A stretch of DNA of 64,000 nt from Anarhynchus alexandrinus (lineage: Eukaryota > Chordata > Aves > Charadriiformes > Charadriidae), in contig VUYV01000147.1 in NCBI GenBank assembly GCA_008711295.1, forward strand, positions 1,492,577-1,556,576. Direction: 5' to 3'. Position numbers and translations under genes: made by a program. Positions 35,701-47,574 of the stretch are shown here, one piece after another (positions within the stretch are counted from its first letter, which is position 1; each line of letters begins with the position of its first letter). The notes beneath the pieces are model-generated. The model was given only the letters and a program-made list of their open reading frames with translations. It was not told where the DNA came from and made no database searches.

Positions 35701-38700
35701 AGAACTGCACATAAGATTCAAGATGCAAGTTCTATTTTCAATTTGTTTGACCTGGTAAGAGAGCTCTGCAAAAGGACTCAGTACCAAGACTCAGTTACCT
35801 AAATTAGGTATTTAAATTGGCTGGCCAGATTTCCAGGACTGTTGAGTACCCACTGCCTTCCACTGAGGTAGTGGAAACTGTGGTTTGTTCTTCTGAATCT
35901 CTGAACCCTGCTGTGGACATTGAGCACTTTGGAACTAACCTTTATAATATAAATATATCTTGGAAACAGCATGTTTGCCTGAACAGCAACAGAATGAAAA
36001 AATTCCTCTAACTCTCTCACATTTTTTAATGCTGAGGTTAAATATGCAATCATGGGTAGGCAGGAAGAGGGTGTGCAAACTCTCTGCAACTGTATCATTT
36101 CATCATTTTTATGAGCAGTGGGGATTATTTTTTTGCAAAGAACACTATGCATTATAAAAACATCTGATTTTTTGAAACACATTTCCTGGCATCTTAGACT
36201 TCAGCAATATTTCTTCTTTTCTCCTTGTGTTTTAGAGTCGTTTTAGAGGTGGGTTTTTTTTCACAAACAATTTCTTGGGGAAATTATGACTAACTATATA
36301 TAACTTAAGCTACACTTGCATTGCCCTATGGAAAAAAATGCTTATCTTTTACAACAAAAGTGGGAACGCTGCACTGCTTTGTTAATGCTGATGTATTTAT
36401 TCCCTTGTAACAGATAGGGGCATAGATTTAGTTCTTTTTAAACAGAAGGCTTTTTATTGGTACAACCCTTACTCTTTGCCACGGATCATAACTTCACTGA
36501 AAGGCCCAAATGAAAAAAAAAGGAACAAATAATGAACCAAAATTCATGAATTCGAGTACACCTGCCTCTTGTACTGGAAAAGTCCCACAGAAAAGTAATA
36601 GTATTGTTCTCCTCTATCATCAACCTGTCCTCTTTCATAAGCACTGCATTTTTTTTTCTCAATGTAATTAAAAAAAGGAGAGCTAGTGTCCTGGGAATTT
36701 GTATGCTTCATTTGCTAGCACCTGGTGTACCTCTTCTTCTCTCTTGCTTTTTCTCCCACCAAATGTATATAGTAGATTATATAACACAGAAAAGGCAGGG
36801 AAGTCCACATGACTGCTTCTTTCTAGAGAAACATGACAATGTGGTTTTATTGCATTAAGAAATGGACTCCTCCTTTGTTCTTCATGGGAGTCCTTCAAAT
36901 ATGAAATAAACATTTGGTGAATGAACTAAATTGCAGCGTCGACTTTTTTGGCCTACAACTGATAACTAGGGACCTGCATTGCAGGGATTTCAGATCCTGA
37001 AGCTGTAGAAGAAGGTGGAGGTTGCTGACAGTGTTCAGACTAATACCAACTCTCTTTGGTGAGTTCTACCAGAGCTTTCTCATAGCAAGAAAACTCTTCA
37101 CCCTAAGGATGAAAAATGAGACTGTCATTATTCCCAGGATTGCTTAGAGCAAGTTCTGAATGCTTTGGTTTCTGGAGTAGAAATCATCATTGCTGACTTT
37201 AGCAGTGCTCCATTGGCCAAAGGGATTTCACCAAAGAGAATTTGCCTTATTATTCTGCTACTTAAATTGTGCCTACACAAGCGTTTGCTATCAGAAGCAG
37301 AGCATTGCACAGTGTTAGCTGAAGACATGTTTCTCATCTAGTTGCAGTTTAAAGCCTACAGCACAGACCAGTGAAGATAAAGCCTATATTATGTGGTGGA
37401 TATCTTAAAATTACTCTTTGCTCCCACTACAATAAAATACCTATCTGAATGAAGGTCCTACCAAATTATACAATCATCCAAATCTGAGAGTTGTGCTTTG
37501 AATTTCCCTTCGTAAGCAATAATGTTTGAATAAAAGAGAATTTGCCTATCAGGACACAAGATACAGCATCATAGGTGCTGCCCAGAAAATAAATGGGATC
37601 TTGGGAATCGAGAGGCAGGAGTTATGGCCTCAGCCGTGCTTTTGGGTTCCTCACAAAACTTGCAAAAGTGATTACACTGCCTTGTTTTTAAAAAATAAAG
37701 ATAATTGTTGATCTCCAGAGCCGTAAATATGAACCCAACTTAAAGTTTGCCTTCTCACTTTCGATGGCTGCAGATGTCCCCCTCAGCTCACACTCTTCAT
37801 GCTGTCCTGTCATCCCTCTCCTTGAGCAGCAGCGATGGCAGAGGAGATGTTTGTGGCCTCAGATGTGGCAGCCTTTGCCTGGCATCACCTCAGAGCATGC
37901 TGGTGCCATGCATCCTTCTCATCCTACAGCTGCTGTGGCTTTGCTTGCATCCTCAATCAACTACCTTAAAATCTACCATTGCAAAGTACTGTAGAAGAGG
38001 TAGGTCTATGTTACCATCATGGTCGGCAGCACCTTTGGTAAAGAAGATATCTGAACACTAGCTCTCAGAGCAAGTGCCAAAGATATTTTTGGGAAAAGCC
38101 TGTACATGAGAGCCAGCAGCCACTCCCTCGGAAGCCACTGGCACAGCTCCTGGGAGCCCAGCTGACCCATGGTGGCCAGGAGTCTGCTGGGAACCAGCTG
38201 CGGTCAGGTGAAGACATTGCTGGCTTTAGTTTTGCCAAGCCTGGAGAAAAGTGAGAGCTGACACTGAGAAGGTGTTAGGAAAAGCGGATAAGCTTCACGC
38301 ATCCTCAGATAGGCTGAACAAAGGCAGTAACACAAGGGTGCCACTGCAACCCTCGGGTCTGTTGTCTTTTGTTATGCTGGGAAGAAAAGTGGGTGCAAAT
38401 TGTATACCCATGGATTTGCCTCACCAAATCTCAGTCCCTCTTTCACCCTATATACTGCTCAGTGGGATGGCGTGGGATAGGATGGGGCAGAGATGAAGCA
38501 GAAAAACACAGTATCCTACTTATATGAAGTTAAATAGTCTGTGTTGATTAAGAAGAAATTATTGGATTCACAGTTTCAATTTACCTCAGTCCAAAGAAAA
38601 CACTTTTGTTTCATACCTTGCTTACTGTCCCTTTCTCAAAGGAAGACTGAAATCTCCCTGCACCATCTCAGTGAAGCTGAACTGAGGAAATCTGCAGAAG

Positions 38701-38830
38701 ATGCAGAGTGAAAAGTAGACCCAAACCACTGAGCAAAACTGGAAGATAAGATGCTTTTCTTGCTGTGCCGGTTGTGCAAAATTGCAATGCATTTTTTCCC
38801 AATATGATTTAGTTATGCTTATTGATTTTT
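35701..38830. other. Unique nongenic DNA
   Basis: No gene or transposon is recognised. Frames at 35799-36182 (minus), 36604-36858 and 37747-38061 are short with no known motif. Composition is AT-rich, with a more GC-balanced part at 37760-38250. Confidence 0.6.
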
Positions 38831-38832
38831 TG

Positions 38833-38944
38833 AAAAGAGAAAAAAAAACCAACAAACCAGAAACAAGAAAAACCAACAACCCAAACACCAAACCCCCAAA
38901 TACACCCAAAACAAAATCCAAAAACCAAACAAAACACCAAAAAA
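38833..38944 (+). repeat. A/C-rich low-complexity tract
   Basis: About 110 bases consist almost only of A and C on this strand, in irregular CCAAA, AACAAA and AACACC units. Apparent frames over it (Thr/Asn/Lys/Pro-rich on one strand, Gly/Val/Leu/Phe-rich on the other) are artefacts of composition. Confidence 0.9.
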
Positions 38945-39559
38945 CATCTAACTGGTTTTCCCAAATGTTGTGTTCAGCTGTGGTTGTGACCAGAAAAGGG
39001 TATTGGCAATTGCAGCATATTTTATTAAACTACTAATTGTTCTCATGTCCTGCACAAAACAACAGTGTGCCAGGGTTTGTGTTTGTTTGTCAATGTTAAT
39101 TTTTCTTGTCACGGGGTGGACACTGAATCTTTGGTTTATTTTTATGCCATGCCTGTTTTCAGATGTTTCAGATACTGAGGCAGGTAGAGTAAAGAAAGAA
39201 GTGCCGGATGGAGGTGTTGGCATTATTACCTAATGTCTAACACAGGTTCTGCCATGAGAGGACCTTATGGAGACCCATGAAGAGAGCAGAAGGGTGATAG
39301 GAGAGAATAAGCTGTAGTGGTTAACATTTTCCTGGGTGATGAGTGGTACCTGTGAAACCCATTTTTGGGTGGGGGTTGATAGTTCACACCTCTCTTTACT
39401 GAGGTAGAAATCTTTTTTATTTCTTAATCAGAAGAAATTAGATTAAAAGAGGAGAAACTAATGAGGCTGGTGAGGTAGCTGGCTGTGAGACGAGCCATAT
39501 ACTCTTACAAGGGTGCCTCCTCATTCTTTCTAAATGATATTTCTGATTTTAATTTTAGG
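38945..39559. other. Unique nongenic DNA
   Basis: Nothing recognisable lies between the A/C tract and the next CR1. The short frames at 38948-39233 overlap on opposite strands and are not convincing. Confidence 0.55.
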
Positions 39560-39919
39560 GGTTTAGGTTGAAAGGGACCTTAGTTCCAACCCACGTGCCG
39601 TGGCTAGGGACACCTCCCACTACACCAGGTTGCTCAAAGCCCCATCCAACTGGGCCTTGAAAACTCCAGGGATGGGGCATCTACAACTTCCCTGGGCAAC
39701 CTGCTCCAGTGTCTCACCACCCTCAGAGTGAAAAATTTCTTCCTAATATCTAATCTAAATGTACCCTCTTCCAGTTTGAAGCCATTACCCCTCGTCATAT
39801 CCCTACATGCCCTTGTAAACAGTCCCTCTCCAGCTTTCTTATAGGTGACTTTCAGATACTGGAAAGCTGCTATAAGGTCTCCTTGGAGCCTTCTCTTCTC
39901 CAGGCTGAACAACCCCAAC
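39560..39919 (-). mobile_element. CR1 LINE, 5'-truncated C-terminal fragment
   Basis: On the minus strand this encodes the last part of a CR1 reverse transcriptase; one frame (from within 39957 down to 39634) keeps the typical [14 protein letters not shown] and [20 protein letters not shown] segments. A frameshift near 39660 spoils the last codons. The 3' tail has the CACCTCCCACTA box and ends at about 39560 in GTTTAGGTTG on the plus strand. The terminal octamers that should follow are missing, so the extreme 3' end was deleted or has decayed. Upstream reverse transcriptase and all 5' parts are absent. Confidence 0.95.
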
Positions 39920-39940
39920 AACCTAAACCATTTTATGATG
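39919..39940 (+). mobile_element. Inverted piece of CR1 3' terminus at CR1 breakpoint
   Basis: Exactly where homology to the minus-strand CR1 stops, the sequence CAACCTAAACCATTTTATGA (39919-39938) appears. That is the plus-strand 3' terminus of a CR1, with one change from the usual wording, followed by a decayed octamer. The two pieces point toward each other, so this is a chimeric junction and not an ordinary 5' truncation. Confidence 0.55.
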
Positions 39941-42540
39941 CTTTGACTTAGAGACAAACATCCTACCTTACTGGAGTCAAAGCAAACTTTTCCCTGGGAC
40001 TTACCAATGTTGCAAATTCACCCTGATCCTTCTGTAGACCAGGGAAGCACACCCTGGGCACACACTGAGGCAGCTGCAGTGCTTGACCCTACAACAACAG
40101 TGCAGTAGTGCTCCAGCTCTCAGCAAGGGCTGATGTCTGAGCAAGCACCACATTGTAGTCGTTCAGGGAGTCGCTGCACCATGGAAGCTACAACAGTGTC
40201 TGTATAGAGGCACAGAAGTACCTCATACCTAAAAGCCTCCTGTTCCTTTTGAGGCCCCCAGGGTGAATCTGCCATCCTCCTCACAGCTCGGGCCAAATCC
40301 AGAGCCCTCCCCGCAGCACCTGATCCCAGCGCCGGGCATTTCTCACAGCAAACAGCTCAGCTGTTCTGGCTGTGATCAGAGCGGTCCCTTGTCCCCCTGA
40401 ATAGAATTAGTCCTATTGTTTCATGCAACATAAATGTCACTTTTTATAGTGCTTCACAGAATCTAACTTTGCACAGTACAAGTAAATCAGCAACGGCACC
40501 TTATCTGATTCTAGTGCAGTGCACTTTACATTCAATGTTGCAAAAGAGCCTGGCTGGGCTGTGACCATTTGCTTTTGTCAGACCTCCTGACTCAAGAAGA
40601 AATGGAAACAAGCTCACAGATTACTTAGTAATGAATAATACTCCAGATGTTGTTAACCCCATCTTCTGTTGGACATCAACAGAGGCAGTTGATGGGTGCA
40701 GCTATAATTTATCTTTAGTCTCAAAGGAAAAAAAAAATAATCTGGCTCTTTTTCAAAAAGGGGGAAAAAAAGAGTCACAGGAGTGATTTGTTTTACTAAA
40801 AGAGGCTCATGAAATGTTCCCCCTTCAAATTAATCTTGCTGAAATCTTAAAAATCAGAGGGGTGCCACAGGGTGTTAGGTTAGCAAGCCAGAAGCATTTG
40901 CTGTGAACTTCAACTCCTCTCACCACAACTCAAGCCAAAAAACATCTCCAGGCAAGCAGATTTGTATTCTTAAGAGGTTTATAACATGGGTGAAACAGCT
41001 ATGTGTAACTTTTTTCTATGGGAAAAAAAAAGAAAGAAAGAAGGAAAAGATTGCAGCTGCAATCAACCCAGAGACACTGAAGCAAGAAAATGGAGTGAGA
41101 ACTGCAAAGAGGGGAGTTCTGTTAGAGCCCGAAGGTGCTGCTGGAAAATGCCTGGTGAAGATACCCACATTCCTCCACAGAGAAAGAAAGGACGCTGATT
41201 AGGACTGGCAACCCATGCCAGCCAAGTGGCTAGTCATATTTTAAATGGCTATTATTCATTCATTAAATAAACCAATTAAATGTTTCACCTCACCAAATAG
41301 CCATAAGAAACATTTAATTTATGATACAGCATGGTAGTTCAACAGTATAAACCCTGGTCCGGATAATCAATCAACCAACACAGACGTGCTATCCAAGTGG
41401 GAGAAAGGGAAAAAAAAATACCTCCATCTACCTGCTGTTTTTTCCCAGATGCCTGGGAAATTTAGTAGACCTTATCAACATTCCAGCTTATGAATTCCAG
41501 GCAAACTCAAAAATCAGATCCTCACATCAAAACCGTCCCATCAGCAAGTTCCTTTGTTTTTCCCCTCCTGAAATTCTGGGGCAGAGAAAATCATTATACT
41601 GAAGGAAAAAAACCCCAACCCGATTACAGTGGAAATAAGGTGCAGGAAAAATCTCAAACTTATTGGACCACCCAGCAAGTACCAAACTCAATACTTTCCT
41701 TCAAACGCTTCCTGGCTTCTTTCCTGGATAGACATGCCACAGGCAGCAGACGGAGACTCTAACAAACCCTCTCCACCCTGCCTTCACGGTCAGCAGCTGA
41801 TAACCAGCCAGACCCGATCTGAGTCACATTGCAGCAGAGGCAATCTGGAGGGTAACATTAAAGAGCCGCTTCACCTGGGAGAGCACAGCTATATGAGTAC
41901 GCGGAACTTTTTGTTACCTCTGCCGTGTAGCCACAGGGAAGCATCTCTCATCCTACAGAGCAGGAATTTCCAGCGGAAAAGAAAGAAAGTTTTTAACACC
42001 AAGAGACAAACGCCTATTTATTCCGTCATGCCCAGAAGCAGAATTTCAGATATAACAGTTCCTCTCTCCGCTTTCTCCTGTGCTCTTGGCAGCTGCCGGG
42101 TGCGTATCCCATGCCTAGCTGCCAGGCAGCTATGCTGGCCCTGTGCACCTGAGCAAATGTCATCCCATGGCTGGATTTTTCCAGAGCACTGAGTCCTGGC
42201 TTGCTTCTGCTCTCACTGCATCATCAGCATCATTGCCCTCCATCTGAGGAAAGCTGGACAAAATGATAGAAGCACCCGAAAACCCCATTTAGAGTCACCC
42301 TCTTGCCTAGATTTAAAGATCAATTGTAAACTTATTTGATACATATAAGTTGTTGAGATAGGTATGTTTTTCTTCTCTTCCTCACGTTCTCTTTACTCTT
42401 CTATCAGGTATTGCCTGCATTAGCTGTAAAAAAAGACAAATATTTTTGAAACATTCATTCCCCTCCCCCTCTTTCATTGATCTGAACTCTAGAAAACAGG
42501 GTTATGAATTTTATTGAAAAAATTGAGATCAATATCATGG
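39941..42540. other. Unique nongenic DNA with minor repeats
   Basis: No gene is recognised. The frame at 41629-42192 begins without a convincing ATG and has no known motif. A small GAAA-type microsatellite lies at 41023-41050. The 40380-40640 part is regulatory-looking: AT-rich, non-repetitive, with ACTTTTTATAGTGCTTCAC and CTTATCTGATTCTAG words. Confidence 0.55.
41274..41319. repeat. Perfect 13-bp inverted repeat (hairpin)
   Basis: AATTAAATGTTTC (41274-41286) is the exact reverse complement of 41307-41319, around a 20-base loop. In addition, AATAGCCAT in the loop (41296-41304) complements ATGGCTATT upstream (41245-41253), so two alternative foldings exist. I cannot link it to a known element. 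Confidence 0.8.
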
Positions 42541-42546
42541 CTCCTT

Positions 42547-42741
42547 CTATTATATATATAATAGAGTATTATAGTAGCATCTAGTACAATATATGCTATG
42601 TAGTGCATTACTACATTGTAGTTCAAATAGTATATGGTATATACTATAACACATTGCATATATATAGCATATATACAATGTATGTATGCACTATACGTAT
42701 ACATACACATACATATATAGTGTATATTTATATATAGAATA
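42547..42741. repeat. TA-rich low-complexity block
   Basis: Almost 200 bases are dominated by alternating TATA, CATA and GTATA words, including a perfect 18-bp palindrome CTATTATATATATAATAG at 42547-42564. A minus-strand frame over it is Tyr/Ile/His-rich purely because of this composition. Such blocks are prone to cruciform formation and length change. Confidence 0.9.
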
Positions 42742-42798
42742 CAAGAGTGCCTATTATCCATGTATTTTATAATAGAGTGTATATGATTAAAATATGGC

Positions 42799-42844
42799 AT
42801 TTATGTGCCCTAGCATTAATGTGCACAGTATTAATGTGCAAGTT
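42799..42844 (+). repeat. 15-bp tandem repeat, about three copies
   Basis: ATTAATGTGCACAGT and ATTAATGTGCAAGTT stand in tandem at 42815-42844, preceded by a more diverged copy beginning ATTTATGTGCCC near 42799. It directly follows the TA-rich block and the two may have expanded together. Confidence 0.75.
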
Positions 42845-43045
42845 GCTCTGTGATGAACGATGAGGTTGTATGGATATGAGGTATGTATTTCTGTGCACTT
42901 TCACCAAAATAACTTGAGATTACCTATGACTTCATACTTCTACAATATATGCAGTTTTCTTCCATGCCACCTATTTTCCCATGCCGCTCTGTCTACTGGA
43001 TTTTGGTTAGAGAAACTGAAGGATGAGCTGTATCAGTTCCAGTGC

Positions 43046-43059
43046 TGACTGGCCAGTCA
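43046..43059. repeat. Perfect 14-bp palindrome, half repeated nearby
   Basis: TGACTGGCCAGTCA reads the same on both strands. GACTGGCCAG occurs again at 43073-43082. It is a possible dimer binding site; no specific factor is assigned. Confidence 0.8.
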
Positions 43060-43084
43060 ATGCATGTGTCCCGACTGGCCAGCT

Positions 43085-44990
43085 GGCAGGCAAAACCAAG
43101 TAGATAATTACTACTCTCACACTGCAGCTTTTTGTTTAGTCCTTAAACTGGAATAACCTCCATTACCAAGACACTGTCTCCACAAAGTTTGTAGAAATGC
43201 AGTTTTATTTGAATCTTCTGTCCTTCTGTCAAATTTGGTTGGAGTTACCCAATAGCTGGCAGAAGGAATGACAGGCACATATACAAACAAATAAAGAGAG
43301 AAACTGAATGCATATGACCCACTTTCTTTAGAAACAATGAAGGGATTAATATTCTTAGGCACTGCAGAGTTATGTGTCTAGTCTAAATTACTTGTCTTGG
43401 TTACTTCTATACTCAATAAAGAAGACAGGAGTATCCAGCAGGCATTTGACCCAGTTTAGGATACGTAGATGAGCATTTCTTGGGTAAAATATCTATAGTG
43501 CTATATAGCATATGGGCAGCTACTGATTCAGGAAGGCTGTCTGTTGGGTTATCACACCCATTAGTTGAAGCAGAAGCTGTGATTTTCAGTGACCCTAGCA
43601 ACCAGCCCCGAGGAAGCAGTGCGCTCCTGAAGAGGAATCAAAGCCAGATCAATGTGTCATTGTGCGGTTACACCCAGACCTGTGTTTCTACAGACACATC
43701 CTCTTCATATAGCCCAAAATTTATTCGGAAAGAAAATAATGGCAACGTTGGACAAGATTTTTCATCCCTGGCAAAATTACCGGTGACCCGACAGTGCTGC
43801 TGGGTATACAAAAGACCCAGACAAGTGGGCTTTCTGCGTAAAGAGAAAACCTGCAACAGGTCCAGTGCAGGCTGGACATGTCAGGCCTAATGCACAGGCA
43901 CAGAAGAACCACCTGGGCAGCCCTGCTCACCTGCCCATGGCAGATTCACTGCAGGTACGTGTAGAGGGCAACCATAACTGGTGTGACATCAGGCTTTCTG
44001 TGTGTGCATCACAAGTTTCTCTGTCTGGGGAATCCCCAGGGAGACCCTTGTTATAGTTAGAAGTGTTATTGGAAAATGTTAGCAAGACTATTTTTCAAAC
44101 AGTAATTTAAAAATGCACAAAGTTTCACTGGAATAAAGTAACACAGCACAGAGAATGGCATAGGTGTGGAGCACGAAAGAATTACTGTTTGAAAATAAAT
44201 AACTAAGCAAAGGCTTATTAGGAGAGTGCTGTAAGCTTCAGCAGGAAAGGGTGAAGTTTATAGACACTCACATCACACCACACTTACCATTATCAATACC
44301 AAAATCACAACCAGTCACAGATAGTCTCCATGAATGTAAAGAGAAGTTCTGAAAGCAAAAATTCTGATGTAGTCTGCTTTTACATCTCAAAATACTGTAT
44401 TTACATTCCTCAGTTTGGAGAGGTGCTAAACTTGGAAGTATTCTAGAGCACTTACAAAGGTGATGCAAAATCTCCATATGCTCGATAAAGAGAAATGTAA
44501 TCTATTGATTCAGAAGAAAACAAGATGTAAGTCTTAATCATAAAATTAGCCTAGCTGTAGTTTCAGGAAGCCTCCCTCTCAGGTGAAGAGAGACGGAGAA
44601 TTTCCTTCAGACCGTGGTTCATATTTTGATTCTTGCTTTCAGTTGCCATCTAGAGAAACTCTTGGTTGACTAATGACCTGATGAACTATTCCCATCCCTT
44701 GGGCCTATCTCGGCCCCCACATTCCTGGAGTTGTTCTTTAGTACAAGCAAAAAGTATAAGCATGTCCACTGCCTCCATCACGGCTAGACTCTCCACAAAA
44801 CCCCTTCAACTCCCTCAAAACCTCACCTTTGTGGTGATACCTGTAGTCTGCAGCACAAGAGGACTACAGAGGCCTGCAGTTATTATATTGACCACAACCA
44901 TTTTGCTGTCCCTTCTAATCTTCCCAGATGTATATTGTATCCATCTGTTGCCTCTGCCTGCAGACTATAAGGTCCCTATAACAGGACCAA
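43085..44990. other. Unique nongenic DNA
   Basis: No gene or repeat is recognised. Frames at 43480-43890 (plus) and several overlapping minus frames have no domain content. The segment just before the candidate LTR (44660-44990) is pyrimidine- and purine-balanced single-copy-looking DNA. Confidence 0.5.
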
Positions 44991-44997
44991 CCTTGAT

Positions 44998-45535
44998 TGT
45001 TCCTTAATTGTATGTCCTGTAATTAGCATGATGGTTGTATCATGCTACAATCCTTGACTGTAGCTACAAGGAAATGCCTCAAAATGCAGGTCTAGCTCTA
45101 GACAGAAGCTCAGTTTGCCTTGGGACTCTTAGGAAAGATAAACAAGCTATAGCCAAGCCTACTTCACCCATGACAAAGCCATAAAAGCAGGTTAGCAGCT
45201 GCTGCTGAAAGAGGGGCAGCAGAGTGTGTGGTGGCACCCTCTACCAGCAGCCATGTTCTCTGCTCCCATCAACTGTGGTCTCCCTGTGTACCAGGAGCAG
45301 CAAGTTCAGCTCTTGAGGAGTCTTTCTTGGTTCTTCACCACACTAGCCTTTTCTCCATGCCTCACTTTATTTTCCCGGGCAGATGTTTCCTTGGCCTCGG
45401 CCTTGGCAAAGAGAAACTGCGTTCTTGCTGTGCTGCCTGAGGAGCCTTCAACTGGCACCATCTTTACACATAGAAACATCTATCAATAAATTATCAATTT
45501 TGAGGCTTGCTCAGCTCCTGTTTAGTCATTGAGCA
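44998..45535 (+). mobile_element. Candidate solo LTR of an old endogenous retrovirus
   Basis: The segment begins TG (44998), ends CA (45535), and is flanked by TTGAT and TTGAA, a 4-of-5 match of the size made by retroviral integrases. Inside are a TATA-like CATAAAAG at 45180-45187 and an AATAAA signal at 45485-45490, in the order expected for U3, R and U5 on the plus strand. No gag, pol or env remnant lies on either side, so it would be a solo LTR. The distance between the two signals (about 300 bases) is long for an R region, and I do not recognise the family. The call rests on structure alone. Confidence 0.3.
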
Positions 45536-47532
45536 TTGAACTTCAATGTATTTTAGTCCATCTTAGGCGGGAGATGAGTATTCAGCAAAGGTAGTGGCTA
45601 AATGCCAGTCTTTCTCAATTCCCTCCAAAGCACACAGAGAATAAAATTGCAGACATATATAAAGCTTTATTTGTTAGAGGTAGAAAAATAGAAGGGTATC
45701 CGTACAACCATGTCTAATACTTTGGTCAAGCTGTATTCATTCTATACACAATTATTTTTCTATGCATGAATCAAAACAGAGGGTTTTTTCCTTGCTATCA
45801 ATAAAGGACAATGTCTTATTTATGCAGGTGCAAAGCGCTCCGTGTGTGTGTACCCTGGCCTAGGTGAATGCAGACTCTTACTTGGAAGCCATTTGAAAAA
45901 TACCACTGTTTTTTTTTTATTTTTTGCCAGCAAGGGTTGGTCACGGGGTCAACATATGGGACTGATTTAGGGCATTATTCAAATGAGCACCCTCTGCCAC
46001 CACTTTCTTGCTGTCTCCCAAACCAGCAGCAAAATATTTCAGCCGTCAAAGCACTGGTCATTTTGGTAGAAGATACATCCTAATCCACAGTCTGTGAGTT
46101 ATGCCTTGATGGTTTATCCAGACTAGCTGCTTCTCTATTCCCTGAAATCTTTGTCATGTTGTTATTCAAAAAGTATGAAAATACATATAGCATACAAAAA
46201 TGTAAGCATGCATTTGTCTGCTTGCATTTGTGTGTTTGTGCTGGTGGTGGGAAGTTCAGTATTATGGATGATCTCACGTTGCAAAATTCATCTCTGCGTA
46301 TATGTTTTGCTAATGCTCTGGAGTGTTCAGATCAGTGTTCTGGCAAGGTCAGTGGCTGGGATTAAAATGTTCTAAATTGTTAAAATGGATGTGATTTAAA
46401 AATACCTCCTCCCTTCTAGCAGTTTGTAAAATATTCCCCAAATGCTGGAGAAAAGGCAGAAGCAGGAATGTAAATTTTCAGTGATTATATAACCTGCTGT
46501 TCACTAGAACCACAGTAAAGTCTGCCTCCCGAATACCAAAATGCTGCCTGGAAGGAATCTGCCCTTTCTGGAGATCTCATGCTGCTTTGTGCTTATAGCA
46601 GAGGAAAAAATGATTTGACAAATTGCAGGTCATAGCAAAATCAATGGAAGAGTGTAGTAAAGATTTAATTCAAGTAATTCCCACAAAAAGCTAATAGTTA
46701 TATAATAACAACCTCTTTCTCAGAACGTGATGATGAGCAGCAATGAGAAACCCAAGGAGAAACTGAAGAGAAATCTGCTACTGTCCACCTGTGGGGTGAA
46801 ACTTGGACAAACTTTAGAAGAAAACTAGAACAGCTGGACTTGGTTAGGGCCAGAGCAGACAGGTCATATATCTATGTTTTTGGGTTTCCTCGTGTGTATG
46901 CAGGCACAAGCACAAAAGTGTACAGAAACATGCACGCTATACTCATAATGTATGCATACCGTGAACAACAAAAGAAGTCTACTGTGGAAGTTAATAATCT
47001 AAACAGCTAATGTAGTTGAGTACCTCACTTTGAGATATCTCAGGTTAGAAGAGATGAATCCCACCTAAAACTACTTTATTTTTATCAATACCCTTCCCTG
47101 ATCAATTATACCAATGCTTATGATTTATAAGCTGTGTTCTGTGCTTCTGCAGGCGATGTGTTTCTATATTTTCCATGTTCTTGAGTATAAGAAAACTCTT
47201 CTTTGAATGGTAGCCTTTAGAAATGTGTTTGCAGAGATGAGATGTGAGGTGAAACAGAGAGTACCAGAATTTACAAGGACCAGAATTCACTGTATTGCCA
47301 AGGAAGGCCGCAAACTGGGAACCTCACTCTGTCAGTCATTCCACCACTACCTAACCTTGCAAAGAGGGCGATCAGAGTCCAGTATTTTAATTTTGGTGCC
47401 AGACACTTGGTTTGGGGTATCACTACAGGCCTGGGCATTGGTACAGCCAATGATGCTCTTTCACAGAACAGCCTCATCTTCCCTTTGAGTGTATGGCAGC
47501 AGGTGCCAGGGCAAGTACTCACATGAGGACAA

Positions 47533-47574
47533 GTCCAAGACCTCTTGGACATCATCTGTTTCCTATACTGCCAT
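47533..47574 (+). repeat. 42-bp dispersed direct repeat, copy 1
   Basis: This segment, centred on GACCTCTTGGACATCATC, matches 48473-48514 at about 37 of 42 positions in the same orientation. The antisense wording (GATGATGTCCAAGAGGTC) resembles the 3' tail of some CR1 families, so both may be decayed LINE tails. Confidence 0.6.

Noticed and set aside
38622..38921. Minus-strand frame resembling a membrane segment
   Set aside because: The Gly/Val/Leu/Phe run is the translation of the complementary strand of the A/C-rich tract, not a real transmembrane helix.
39900..39945. Twin-priming inversion as explanation of the CR1 junction
   Set aside because: Twin priming inverts the more 5' part of the same element, whereas the inverted piece here is the 3' terminus.
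41629..42192. 187-codon open frame on the plus strand
   Set aside because: It begins with GTG rather than ATG, shows no known motif and overlaps another chance frame. Nothing around it suggests an exon.
42489..42800. 103-codon minus-strand frame rich in Tyr, Ile and His
   Set aside because: It is a direct product of the TA-rich low-complexity block.
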